Shown: piece by piece, positions 27,150 through 35,209 of the stretch
Position numbering within the stretch: position 1 is the stretch's first letter
How the letters are laid out: each line of letters begins with the position of its first letter
Origin: DASWUZ01 sp036401375
GTDB lineage: Bacteria; Acidobacteriota; Terriglobia; Terriglobales; Acidobacteriaceae
Reading direction: 5' to 3'
Length of the DNA: 64,000 nt
Assembly (NCBI GenBank): GCA_036401375.1
Contig: DASWVB010000001.1
Location: 1 to 64,000 of the forward strand
The notes under the pieces: model-generated
The model's database searches: none
Told to the model about the DNA's origin: nothing
What the model saw: the letters and a program-made list of their open reading frames with translations, nothing else
Made by a program: the position numbers and the translations under genes

Positions 27150-28928
27150 CTACTGGAACATGCCGGCCTTGACTGCGCCTCCTGCAGAGGAGGGTGCGAC
27201 CAGCAGCATCTTGAGAGCGCCGCTGCCGGCGATGGCCACCTTGTCGGCGATGACCTGTCCGAGCGCCAGACCGCCGCTGACCCCCGCGTTGTTGATGTTG
27301 AAGAGGGTTTGGTAGCTGGTGGAGTGGTAGTAGAGCGAGCCGGCGAAGGTGAGCGCGGCGCCTCCATCGATGTTGCCCTGGGACGGGGTGAAGATGTTGG
27401 CCGGATCCTGAAAGACGATCAGGCCGCGGGTGCCGGGCGAGGCCGGGGTTCCGGGGGTGTCGGTGGTGTCGCCGTTGGTGTCCCAGTAGGTGCCGTTGGC
27501 GGTGCAGGGGCCGACGAGGATGTTGCCGTTGAGCTTGGCCGGGATGGCGAGGTGAGAGGGATCGGGGTCGGTGCCGTCGCAGGTGAGGGCGGTGCTGGGC
27601 AGAGGAGTAACCCGGGCGCCGAGGTTGCCGGAGCCGTTGGTGATGTGCAGGGTTCCACTCTTGAAGTAGAACATCACTCCATCGGTCTGCTTCCAGGCGG
27701 GCGGCTTGCCGAGGCGAATCTCGCTGTCGACCTCGACGCTTCCGTTCATGTAATAGATACCGGGCACAAAGATCATGGTCTGCCAGTAGAGGTAGGGGCC
27801 GATGCCGGCGGCATAGACTCCCGGCTTGAACTCGGCGCAGCCGGAGGTATCGGCGCAGCCATCCACGCCGAAGGCGACGATCAGGGCGGCAGCGCTGGTG
27901 GGCGAGGTTCCGAGCGGCACGGGCTTGGGGCCGGAGACGGCGGCGAAGGGGTTGGCGGCGCGGGGCGAGTTGGGGATCCACTGGCCGGTGCCGCGGATGA
28001 AGTTGCTGGTGCCGGGATCGGGATCGCTGCCGAAGACGCCTACGTTTGAGCCTTTGCCCTGGAAGTTCGCTCCCGGTCCCCCGAGGTGGGTGTCGATGTG
28101 ATCGCTCGAGCTGGCGAAGAGCACGGCGCGGGGATCGCTCGAGTTGACCTCGACGCCGAGGCTCGGTCCACCCTGGATGATGACCGAGCCAGCGTTGTTG
28201 ATGTTCAGAGTGCCGGCGCCCTGGGGGCTGAGGACGACCAGTGGCGGAGGAGGACTGGAGCCGGAGACGCCGCAGGTGCAGGAGGCGGCCACGACCTGGA
28301 ACTTCATCCCCACCAGGCCCATGAACCAGGTGGCTACGTTCTCTTCGACGGTTACCTTGAGGAGGGGAAAGGCGAGGCTGCCGGCGCCGGTCACGCCCGC
28401 GACCGAGGTTGCGCCGGGGAAGCTGAAGAGCACGTCGCTCGAGGCCGCGGAGGCGCTCATTCCACCGCTGGTGGCGGGGTAGCCGTTGAAGCCGGCGTAG
28501 GAGCAGATCGCTCCGCCGGCGCCGGCGCTGCACTTGCCGGCGGTGCCCGGAGTGAAGCCCATCTTGGGCAGGGCGACGGCTCGCGACTTGTAGAGCATGT
28601 CCATCGCGCCGGCCTCGCAGGCAGCGTCGGCGGCGGTCTGCGCTGCCTGGCGGTGAAACCAGAGGTCCCCCATGTCGACGGCGAAGGAGATGGAGGCGAG
28701 CATGAAGGTTCCAAGGATGCTGAGCAGGAGGACGGAGGCCTGTCCGGCCTGGCTGCCGGGCCTGGGGTGGAGTGGGGCAGGGCGCGTCGAGGCGCGGCGG
28801 GTGGCGGCGGCGGGCATGAGGGCGGCAAGAGCCAGGGCGCCGCGCCGGGCGCGGCCCGGGTTGCGGCGTGGGCTGGTGCTATGGCGCGTCAGTGAGCGCG
28901 TCAGCAGGCGGGTCACTGGGCGGCTCAA
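27150..28928 (-). CDS. tadG: TadG-like pilus assembly protein
   Basis: 592 residues. After a basic, repetitive N-region (TRLLTRSLTRH) comes the TadG/TadE-G-like N-terminal helix GQASVLLLSILGTFMLASIS (about 62-81) and the typical DMGDLWFHRQAAQTAADAACEAGAMD, followed by a long extracytoplasmic region rich in glycine and proline. The family is thought to anchor or tip the Tad pilus. The likely start is TTG at 28926-28928, overlapping the tadE stop (TTGA); a GTG at 28916 is an alternative. Last gene of a leftward tadE-tadE-tadG operon. Confidence 0.8.
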   Translation of the reverse strand: MSRPVTRLLTRSLTRHSTSPRRNPGRARRGALALAALMPAAATRRASTRPAPLHPRPGSQAGQASVLLLSILGTFMLASISFAVDMGDLWFHRQAAQTAADAACEAGAMDMLYKSRAVALPKMGFTPGTAGKCSAGAGGAICSYAGFNGYPATSGGMSASAASSDVLFSFPGATSVAGVTGAGSLAFPLLKVTVEENVATWFMGLVGMKFQVVAASCTCGVSGSSPPPPLVVLSPQGAGTLNINNAGSVIIQGGPSLGVEVNSSDPRAVLFASSSDHIDTHLGGPGANFQGKGSNVGVFGSDPDPGTSNFIRGTGQWIPNSPRAANPFAAVSGPKPVPLGTSPTSAAALIVAFGVDGCADTSGCAEFKPGVYAAGIGPYLYWQTMIFVPGIYYMNGSVEVDSEIRLGKPPAWKQTDGVMFYFKSGTLHITNGSGNLGARVTPLPSTALTCDGTDPDPSHLAIPAKLNGNILVGPCTANGTYWDTNGDTTDTPGTPASPGTRGLIVFQDPANIFTPSQGNIDGGAALTFAGSLYYHSTSYQTLFNINNAGVSGGLALGQVIADKVAIAGSGALKMLLVAPSSAGGAVKAGMFQ

Positions 28929-29428
28929 TAGGTAATCCTGCCCAGGGTGGTGAAGGTCATGGGAGTTTGCAGACCGGGGAAGTTGATGTAGGGGACGTAG
29001 GTGTAAGCGACGACCACGGCGACGCGGCTGCCGGGTTTGGCGTTGGCGTCGGGGTAGGTGACGGTGACGGTCATGGCGCTGGTGTCGTGCAGGGAGTAGC
29101 CGGTGATTCCTCTGACGGTGGCCTGCACGTTGTTGTAGGGGGCGTGATCGCTGCAGGCCGGGTCGGGGCCGCTGCAGAGGGTGCTGTCGGTGCCGTGAAG
29201 GGTGGCGTAGCGCACTCCCTCATGGGCAGCGTCGTTGAGCACGATGCAGGTGTAGCTCATCATCGAGAGCTCGAAGAGCCAGAAGGCGAGGGTGATGGTG
29301 ACCACCAGCGAGAGGGCGGTCTCGACCATGGCCTGGGCGTCTGCTCGGCGCTCGCCGCGGAGAAAGTCGCGCAGGAGGCCGTGCAGCCGGGCTTGAAGGG
29401 GATGGGCCGGCAGGGGGGCTGGACTCAC
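28925..29428 (-). CDS. tadE: TadE-like pseudopilin (second copy)
   Basis: 167 residues from GTG at 29426-29428, overlapping the preceding stop as GTGA. The frame continues upstream but there it is antisense-free shadow of the first tadE. The TadE signature AQAMVETALSLVVTITLAFW (about 31-50) is a prepilin-like helix with the conserved Glu; a C-terminal pseudopilin domain follows with a Cys pair (LCSGPDPACSD). TadE-like minor pilins are processed by the TadV peptidase and help initiate or display the fibre. Confidence 0.8.
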   Translation of the reverse strand: MSPAPLPAHPLQARLHGLLRDFLRGERRADAQAMVETALSLVVTITLAFWLFELSMMSYTCIVLNDAAHEGVRYATLHGTDSTLCSGPDPACSDHAPYNNVQATVRGITGYSLHDTSAMTVTVTYPDANAKPGSRVAVVVAYTYVPYINFPGLQTPMTFTTLGRITY

Positions 29429-30030
29429 TGCATCGCTCTCATCTCGACGGTACGGTGGAAGACCATGGTCGGCATGGCTGCGGTCGGCATGGGAACGGGC
29501 GGGGTGACGGTGTAGACCACGTCCACACGGTTGAGCTGGAAGGTGGGCGACTCGGGGTCGACGTGGGGGGTGTAGGAGAGCCCGGCGTTGGCGCCCCAGG
29601 TCTTGCATTTGGCGATGTTGTTGGCGGCCGGTGAGCCGGCCACTCCGTTGGAGCAGACCTGGACGGTGGTGAGGGTGGTGCCGCCGGGCAGCCCGAGGGC
29701 GGCCTCGGCGAGGTTGACGACGGTGCCGGTCGTGCCTCCCGGGCCGGCGGTGGGTACTGCCGCCTGGGCGGCGGACTGGGGACCCTCGACGGCGTACTGG
29801 GCGGCGTCGCGGGCGGCGGAGGTGATGGTGGTGGCGGCGAGGAAGAAGTATCCGAAGTCGACCGCGTAGCAGACCAGGATGGTGAAGATGGGGAGAAAGA
29901 GGGCGACCTCGATGAGGCTCTGCCCCTGTTCGGCGCGCCGGAGCGGCTGGCGTGCGGGCGGGCTGCCGGGTCTGGGCGGGCTGGTGCGGCTCGGGCGGTG
30001 AGCGGTCGAGGGCAGGTCGGGGGTGTGCAC
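29425..30030 (-). CDS. tadE: TadE-like pseudopilin (first copy)
   Basis: 201 residues from a GTG at 30028-30030 preceded by GCGAGGAT. The N-region is proline/arginine rich; the pilin signature EQGQSLIEVALFLPIFTILV (about 34-53) is followed by VDFGYFFLAATTITSAARDAAQYAVEG, a TadE hallmark. Two Cys (VCSNG, KCKTW) could form a disulfide. First gene of the leftward operon; the other two follow with 4-bp overlaps, so the minor pilins are made together. Confidence 0.82.
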   Translation of the reverse strand: MHTPDLPSTAHRPSRTSPPRPGSPPARQPLRRAEQGQSLIEVALFLPIFTILVCYAVDFGYFFLAATTITSAARDAAQYAVEGPQSAAQAAVPTAGPGGTTGTVVNLAEAALGLPGGTTLTTVQVCSNGVAGSPAANNIAKCKTWGANAGLSYTPHVDPESPTFQLNRVDVVYTVTPPVPMPTAAMPTMVFHRTVEMRAMQ

Positions 30031-30455
30031 ACATCCTCGCGGGTGAGGGAGGTGACTCTCCTGCTCACACCGAAGTTATCGGCCTGAGGAGGGGCAACGA
30101 TGAGGGCCGGCGGGGATAAAGCTGCCGGCTGGTGTTGAGGGATGGACGGGCGGCGGGTGAAGGGTGCGGGGGCCGGGGGTGCGGGGGCCGGGCCGATCGT
30201 CATTCGTAGCATCGAACCGGCGGAGCGGGGGGAGAAGTTGGCCGGGGCGGGTAGTGGAGTAGGGGGTTGGGGCTCGAGTGTCCCGGATTCGCCTTACGGT
30301 GACTCAAGTTTCCCTCCACCCCGCCGATGATGCTGGTAATCGTGACTTTTCACCAAAGTAACGGACGGACTCAAAGCAACTCCGGCAGCGCCAGCAGTCT
30401 TGTACTTTCTGCAATCCGGCAATCGAGTAATCCAGAAATCCAAGGAGGAAACACC
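30031..30455. other. Divergent regulatory region between tadE operon and flp
   Basis: 425 bp separating the leftward minor-pilin genes from the rightward flp gene, so it must hold both promoters. It contains an exact 2 x 15-bp tandem repeat (30162-30191). No sigma-54 type -24/-12 element is evident. A strong ribosome site (AAGGAGGAAACACC) ends it. Confidence 0.5.
30162..30191 (+). repeat. Exact tandem duplication, 2 x 15 bp
   Basis: GGGTGCGGGGGCCGG occurs twice back to back in the tadE/flp divergent region. Confidence 0.85.
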
Positions 30456-30635
30456 ATGAATATGAAACAGCGGCTTATTGACCTGGTGCACGACGATTCC
30501 GGCCAGGACCTGATCGAGTACGCCCTTGTGTCGGCGCTGATCGCGCTTGGCGCGGTGGCTTCGATGAAGACCTTGGCGACCACGATCGGCTCGGCCTTCA
30601 CCAGCGTGGGCACCAAACTCAGCAGCGCCGTCTAG
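30456..30635 (+). CDS. flp: Flp-type major pilin
   Basis: 59 residues. The prepilin motif is G17-QDLIEYALV, i.e. cleavage after G17 with Glu at +5 and Tyr at +6, exactly as in Flp/TadA pilins, followed by a 20-residue hydrophobic helix and a short polar tail (TKLSSAV). It polymerises into the Tad pilus used for tight adherence. The ATG at 30456 follows AAGGAGGAAACACC, the strongest ribosome site in the locus. A stable hairpin at its stop codon may limit read-through into the assembly genes. Confidence 0.95.
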   Translation: MNMKQRLIDLVHDDSGQDLIEYALVSALIALGAVASMKTLATTIGSAFTSVGTKLSSAV

Positions 30636-30654
30636 AGGGGGCGGTTGCTCCCTC
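30635..30654 (+). terminator. Hairpin at the flp stop codon
   Basis: GAGGGGGC / GCTCCCTC pairs over 8 bp (one G-U) with tetraloop GGTT, beginning on the last base of the stop codon. There is no U-tract, so it is better read as an mRNA-stabilising or attenuating element between abundant pilin and the machinery genes. Confidence 0.55.
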
Positions 30655-30868
30655 CGGGGCGCGCGGCGGCTGCGCGAGTCATGATGCTCCTGTCGAGCGC
30701 AGCCTGTCTTCTCCTGCGCCCGGGCGGGGGCGTGTCTCAGGAGCCGGGCGTCGCGAGCCGCTGCCCCGGGCAAGCCGGCGGCGGGAGATGTTCGCACGCA
30801 GTCATCGGCAGCAGCGAGCCGGTCGAGCCACCCTGCTGACCTCGGCGCATGCTCGCTTTGAGCGGGAA

Positions 30869-30933
30869 CCCGATCCATCGAAGACCCGATCCATCGAAGA
30901 CCCGATTCACCGATCCACCGATTCACCGATTCG
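30869..30933 (+). repeat. Nested tandem repeats (2 x 16 bp, then 4 x 8 bp)
   Basis: Two exact 16-bp units (CCCGATCCATCGAAGA, 30869-30900) run into four 8-bp units (CCGATTCA, CCGATCCA, CCGATTCA, CCGATTCG, 30902-30933), ending 23 bp before the tadV start. The remainder of the 320-bp flp-tadV gap shows no other feature. Confidence 0.88.
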
Positions 30934-30955
30934 CTGAAGACCGGATGACCGCACA

Positions 30956-31495
30956 ATGATCCTGAATCCCGAGTTCGCTTATGCAGCGGCGTCGTTGACC
31001 TGCGCCCTGACGGGCGCCTTCTTTGACGTGAAGAGCCGGAGGGTGCCGAACCGGCTGACCGGCCCGGCGCTGCTGCTGGGGCTGCTGCTGCACCTGTTCT
31101 GCGGCGGGTGGCGGGGACTGGGCTCGGCGGCCGCAGCCGGGCTGATCGCGGGCGCGGTCTTCCTGGTGTTCTACCTGGCCGGGGGCATGGGCGCGGGGGA
31201 CGTCAAGCTGATGGCCGCGGTGGCTGCGCTGGCCGGACTGCCGCATGTCACTCCCCTGCTGCTGCTGACGGCGATAGCGGGCGGGGTCCTGGCGGTCGGA
31301 CTGGCGCTCTTGCACGGGCGTCTGCAGGCGACGGTGCTCAATGTGGGCGCGCTGCTGGTCCACCACGGGACGCGCGGTCTTCGTCCCCACCCTGATCTGA
31401 ACCTGTTGAACTCGGCGACCCTTCGTCTGCCCTATGCGGTGGCGATCGCGAGCGGCAGCGCGCTCTGCTTCGGCCTGCTGGTGGTCGCGCCATGA
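30956..31495 (+). CDS. cpaA: Prepilin peptidase, TadV/CpaA (family A24)
   Basis: 179 residues, about six membrane helices. The two catalytic aspartates of A24 peptidases are seen in FFDVKSRRVPNRLT (D24) and GMGAGDVKLMAA (GxGD motif, about D81). It removes the leader peptides of Flp and the TadE pseudopilins. Its length fits the short TadV form without the N-terminal methylase domain. Overlaps cpaB by 4 bp (ATGA). Confidence 0.93.
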   Translation: MILNPEFAYAAASLTCALTGAFFDVKSRRVPNRLTGPALLLGLLLHLFCGGWRGLGSAAAAGLIAGAVFLVFYLAGGMGAGDVKLMAAVAALAGLPHVTPLLLLTAIAGGVLAVGLALLHGRLQATVLNVGALLVHHGTRGLRPHPDLNLLNSATLRLPYAVAIASGSALCFGLLVVAP

Positions 31496-32304
31496 CCGCA
31501 CGCCGGCTCACGGCGGCGCTGATCGCGGCGCTGATCATCTCGGGCATTTTTACCTTCTGGCTCTCCCGCAAGCTGGGCGGCAAGACCGCCGCCCCCCCTG
31601 CCCGGCAACATTATGTCGCCGCGGCCCGCGCCCTCGATGCCGGGGAGGCGCTCAGCGCGGCCAGCGTGGTGATGACGGAGTGGCCGGTCTCGATTCCGAT
31701 CTCCGGGGCCTTTGCCAGGCCCGAAGACCTGCTAGGAAGGGTGCTGCTCTATCCCCTCGCCGGGGGTGAGCCGATCCTCGACCGCCAGCTCGCTCCCCCC
31801 GGCTCCGGAGTAGGGCTCACAGGGCGGATCCCGGCCGGGATGCGCGCCGTTTCGCTGCGCTCGGACGAGGTCGTCGGGGTGGCCGGCTTCCTCTTTCCCG
31901 GAACCCATGTCGATGTGCTGGTCACCTACCGCAGCGAGAAGTCGCCGGAGCCGGCGACCGCGACCGTGCTCCAGGACGTGGTCGTGCTCGCGGCCGGGCA
32001 CCAGATCAACCCCGATCCGGACGTCAAGGAGGCGAGCGTGGATGTGGTCACCCTCATGCTGAAGCCGGAGGACGCGGACCGGGCGGTGCTTGCCAGCACC
32101 CAGGGCACGATCCACTTTGTGCTGCGGAACGGGGGCGATCGCGGGCGCACCGACTCCGAGCCGATCGGGCTCTCGCAGCTGGTCAGCACCGTTCCGGCGG
32201 CCCAGCCGCTGGTCCGCCCGGCGCACGCCGCTGCAGGGCCGAGGGCGAGGGCCTACTCCGTCGAGACGGTGATGGGCGGGAAGGAATCGGTGACGACATT
32301 CTGA
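31492..32304 (+). CDS. cpaB: Flp pilus assembly protein CpaB/RcpC
   Basis: 270 residues. N-terminal membrane anchor (TAALIAALIISGIFTFWL), then a SAF/beta-clip domain (YVAAARALDAGEALSAASVV) and the CpaB core (IPAGMRAVSLRSDEVVGVAG, FPGTHVDVLVTY). It is a periplasmic partner of the secretin, possibly touching peptidoglycan. Overlaps cpaA by 4 bp and shares one base with the cpaC start (TGATG). Confidence 0.92.
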   Translation: MTARRLTAALIAALIISGIFTFWLSRKLGGKTAAPPARQHYVAAARALDAGEALSAASVVMTEWPVSIPISGAFARPEDLLGRVLLYPLAGGEPILDRQLAPPGSGVGLTGRIPAGMRAVSLRSDEVVGVAGFLFPGTHVDVLVTYRSEKSPEPATATVLQDVVVLAAGHQINPDPDVKEASVDVVTLMLKPEDADRAVLASTQGTIHFVLRNGGDRGRTDSEPIGLSQLVSTVPAAQPLVRPAHAAAGPRARAYSVETVMGGKESVTTF

Positions 32305-33818
32305 TGAGACCACTCCACTGCCATCGGCCGCGTCCGGCTCTGTTCAGGTTCCGTCAACTCGAGTTCTGGGTGTCGCTGGCGGTGCTCTTCGCTCTCTGCG
32401 GAGGCGGTGTGCTCAGGGCCGACGCGGCTCTCTCCGGTGGGGCGAGCGCGCCGGGCGAGACTCGCTCGGCGCCGGGCGTGGCCGGGCCGGACGCCGCGAT
32501 CCCTGCGGTCGCGCTGAGCCGCGCCGAGAGTGCCGGCGAACTGCTGCCCCTGGTAGTCGGCCGCTCCGCCTTCCTCAATACCACGGCGCGGCTCAAACGC
32601 GTCTACGTGAGCAACCCGCTGGTGCTCGACTCCTACACCGCGAACCCGACCCAGATCGTGATCACCGCCAAGGCCTCTGGAACCAGCAGCCTGGTGCTGT
32701 GGGACGAGGCGGGGCGGTCGCAGGCGTACCTGATCGTCTCCTCGCTCGATATGGCCGGCCTGCGCGCAGGTCTGCGCAACGCCTTTCCCGGGGACCAGAT
32801 CGCGGTCGAGGCGGAGGAGGATGACGTCTCCCTGTCGGGGCGCGTGCGCAGCCAGGCGGAGATGGATGCGGCGCTCAAGATGGCGGCGACCTACTCAAAG
32901 AACGTGGTCAACGGCATGCTGCTGGCGCCCTCGCACGGCAGCCAGGTGCGTCTGAAGGTGCGGATCGTCGAGATCGACCGGTCGCGCCTGGAGCAGTTCG
33001 GTCTGAACTTCTTCGGAGGCCCGAAGAACCCGAGCGGGGTGACTACGGGGCAGTTTCCCGTCTCCACTTCAACGACCGGCAGCAGCGGGACCCCGGGCAC
33101 CCTGGGGGAGACGACGCTCAGCGTCTCCGACCCCCTGAACCTGTTCCTCTTCAACAACAACCTGAGCGTCGGGGTGACGATCAAGGACCTCGAGAGCAAG
33201 CGCATCCTGCAGATCCTGGCCGAGCCGACGATTACCACCATGAGCGGGGAGAAGGCGTCGTTTCTGTCGGGCGGCGAGTTCCCCTTCCCCATCATCGAGG
33301 GTGGGGCGGGCGCTCTGGCGTCGGTCACGATCCAGTTCCGGCCCTACGGGGTCAAGCTCGACTTCACCCCGCTGGTCAACGAGGACGGAACGATCCTGCT
33401 GAAGGTGGCGCCGGAGGTCTCGGCGCTCGACTACACCAACGCGGTAACCATCTCCGGCTACACCATCCCGGCGCTCTCGACCCGGCGCGCGGAGACCGAG
33501 GTCGAGCTGCGCGACGGGCAAAGCTTCGCCATCTCGGGGCTGCTCGACCACCGGACGACGGACGTGCTGAGCCGGGTTCCGGTAGCGGGGAGCCTGCCGG
33601 TCCTGGGCGCGCTCTTCCGGTCGAAGGACATCAACCACTCGGTGGTCGAGCTGGTGGTGATCGTTACTCCCAGCATCATCGATCCGCTCAACGACCACTC
33701 CAACCAGCTCGACCCCGCGGAGCCGAAGTTCGTCATGCCGCTGATCGACGATAAGAAGTTCGACCAGAGGCTGCGCGGGGCCGTGCCGCCGTTCCCGGCC
33801 GAGGCTCCGCCGCGGTAG
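32304..33818 (+). CDS. cpaC: Tad secretin CpaC/RcpA
   Basis: 504 residues. Signal/anchor near the N-terminus, a T2SS/BON-like domain (RLKRVYVSNPLVLDSYT, SSLVLWDEAGRSQAYLIV; BON about 165-205), then the secretin barrel domain (KVRIVEIDRSRLEQFG; PTITTMSGEKASFLSGGEFP; LRDGQSFAISGLLDHRT; VVELVVIVTPSII). It forms the outer-membrane pore for the Flp pilus. The start codon overlaps the cpaB stop. Confidence 0.94.
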   Translation: MRPLHCHRPRPALFRFRQLEFWVSLAVLFALCGGGVLRADAALSGGASAPGETRSAPGVAGPDAAIPAVALSRAESAGELLPLVVGRSAFLNTTARLKRVYVSNPLVLDSYTANPTQIVITAKASGTSSLVLWDEAGRSQAYLIVSSLDMAGLRAGLRNAFPGDQIAVEAEEDDVSLSGRVRSQAEMDAALKMAATYSKNVVNGMLLAPSHGSQVRLKVRIVEIDRSRLEQFGLNFFGGPKNPSGVTTGQFPVSTSTTGSSGTPGTLGETTLSVSDPLNLFLFNNNLSVGVTIKDLESKRILQILAEPTITTMSGEKASFLSGGEFPFPIIEGGAGALASVTIQFRPYGVKLDFTPLVNEDGTILLKVAPEVSALDYTNAVTISGYTIPALSTRRAETEVELRDGQSFAISGLLDHRTTDVLSRVPVAGSLPVLGALFRSKDINHSVVELVVIVTPSIIDPLNDHSNQLDPAEPKFVMPLIDDKKFDQRLRGAVPPFPAEAPPR

Positions 33819-33840
33819 AGCGCCGTCTTCGAACGCGGGC

Positions 33841-33872
33841 GCAGCAGCAAGAGGGTGCAGCAGCAAGAGGTA
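33841..33872 (+). repeat. Tandem duplication, 2 x 16 bp, before cpaE
   Basis: GCAGCAGCAAGAGGGT is followed directly by GCAGCAGCAAGAGGTA, 15 bp upstream of the cpaE start; the second copy contributes to the purine-rich ribosome site. Confidence 0.85.
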
Positions 33873-33887
33873 GAGGAAGGCGATGCG

Positions 33888-35129
33888 ATGGATCTGAAGG
33901 TCAATCCCGACGCAGTAACGCTGGCCGTGCTGGCGGTTGGCCTGGACCGGGAGACGATCGAGCTGGTGCTCGAGGTGGCAGCGACCCTGCCGCGCGAGAT
34001 CGTCGACTTCGACTGCGGCGGATACCTCTCCCCGGCGCGGTACCAGTTCTTCCCCCAGCCGGTGAAGAGTGCTCCTTTCTGTATCGCGCTGGTGGACTGG
34101 GACGGGGATCCGGCGGCGGCGGTCGAGACGGCTGCGGCCCTTCACCAGAGCTTTTACGGCAAGATCGCGATCCTCGCGATCTCGGCCTCGACCGACGGCG
34201 CGACGTTGCGGGACGCGATGCGCTGCGGGTTCACGGAGGTGCTGGCGGCTCCGCTCGATACCGGGGAGCTGGCCGACGCCTTTCTGCGCATCGAGCAGCG
34301 CTGGCCGGCCGATGCCGGGGTGGCGAGGAACACGGCGAGGATCCTGGCCTTCTTCGGCGCCAAGGGCGGGGTCGGCACGACCACCCTTCTAATCCACCTT
34401 GGGGTGTACCTGTCGAAGTTCCACAACAAGAAGGTGCTGATCATCGACCATCACCTGGAGCTGGGCCACGTGTGCCTCTACCTGGGGCTGACGGGGACGC
34501 AATACGACTTCTACGAGCTTTTGACCAACGTGGGGCGGCTGGACAAGGAGCTTCTGGCCGGCTTCACCGCGAGCCATGGCTCGGGGGTGGATGTGCTGGC
34601 CTCCCCGAACGTGCATGGCGCCGCGCCCCTGGTCGATCCCCGGTCGGTCGAGCTGGTGCTCGACTTCCTGTCGGACCACTACGACTACATCCTGATCGAC
34701 TGCGAGACCTCCTTTGAGCCGAGCAACGAGACCATCATGGAGCGCGCGGACCAGGTCTACCTGGTAGCGACGCCGGATATCGGCGCGATCCGCGACCTGT
34801 CCGCCTTTGTGGACCAGCTGGTGAAGACCTCGCAGGTGAAGGCGACCATGCACGTGGTGATGAACCGCTACGGCTCGCGGGAGGCGGTGAGCATCGAGCA
34901 GATCGAGAAGGCGATCCGCCTGCCTATCTCGATCCGCGTCCCGAACAGCTTTGCCGAGCTGATCAACGCGATCAACATCGGGGAGCTGGTGATGCCGGGC
35001 AAGAAGTCCCTCTTCGCCGAGCAGATGACGAAGTGGAGCGACGCGGTGGTGGGGGTCGACCAGGCTTCGGCGGGGGAGCCGGTGGGCGCCGGCGCCAAGA
35101 AGAAGAGCTTCTGGAGCAAGGGCCGCTAG
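33888..35129 (+). CDS. cpaE: Pilus-localising ATPase CpaE/TadZ
   Basis: 413 residues from the ATG at 33888 (after GAGGAAGGCG). The N-terminal half is a receiver-like domain without the full phospho-acceptor set; the C-terminal half is a MinD/ParA-type ATPase with deviant Walker A FGAKGGVGTTTL (about 156-167), switch IIDHHLELGH and LIDCETSFEP. TadZ proteins mark the pole or site where the Tad machine assembles. The C-terminus is basic and glycine rich (GAKKKSFWSKGR). Confidence 0.9.
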   Translation: MDLKVNPDAVTLAVLAVGLDRETIELVLEVAATLPREIVDFDCGGYLSPARYQFFPQPVKSAPFCIALVDWDGDPAAAVETAAALHQSFYGKIAILAISASTDGATLRDAMRCGFTEVLAAPLDTGELADAFLRIEQRWPADAGVARNTARILAFFGAKGGVGTTTLLIHLGVYLSKFHNKKVLIIDHHLELGHVCLYLGLTGTQYDFYELLTNVGRLDKELLAGFTASHGSGVDVLASPNVHGAAPLVDPRSVELVLDFLSDHYDYILIDCETSFEPSNETIMERADQVYLVATPDIGAIRDLSAFVDQLVKTSQVKATMHVVMNRYGSREAVSIEQIEKAIRLPISIRVPNSFAELINAINIGELVMPGKKSLFAEQMTKWSDAVVGVDQASAGEPVGAGAKKKSFWSKGR

Positions 35130-35209
35130 CGGCTGGCTGAGCCGCCCAGGGCTGACCGGCTGAGCCGCCGGCGGGCAGGGCGGGTGACGGAACAAGAGGG
35201 GATTCGATC

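Noticed and set aside
27052..28533. 493-codon open frame opposite tadG
   Set aside because: It lies in the high-GC shadow of tadG, reads as Arg/Pro/His-rich low-complexity protein with no motif, and tadG itself has a clear pilin-like domain and operon context.
30869..30933. Possible CRISPR array
   Set aside because: Units are 8-16 bp and directly adjacent without spacers; no cas genes nearby.
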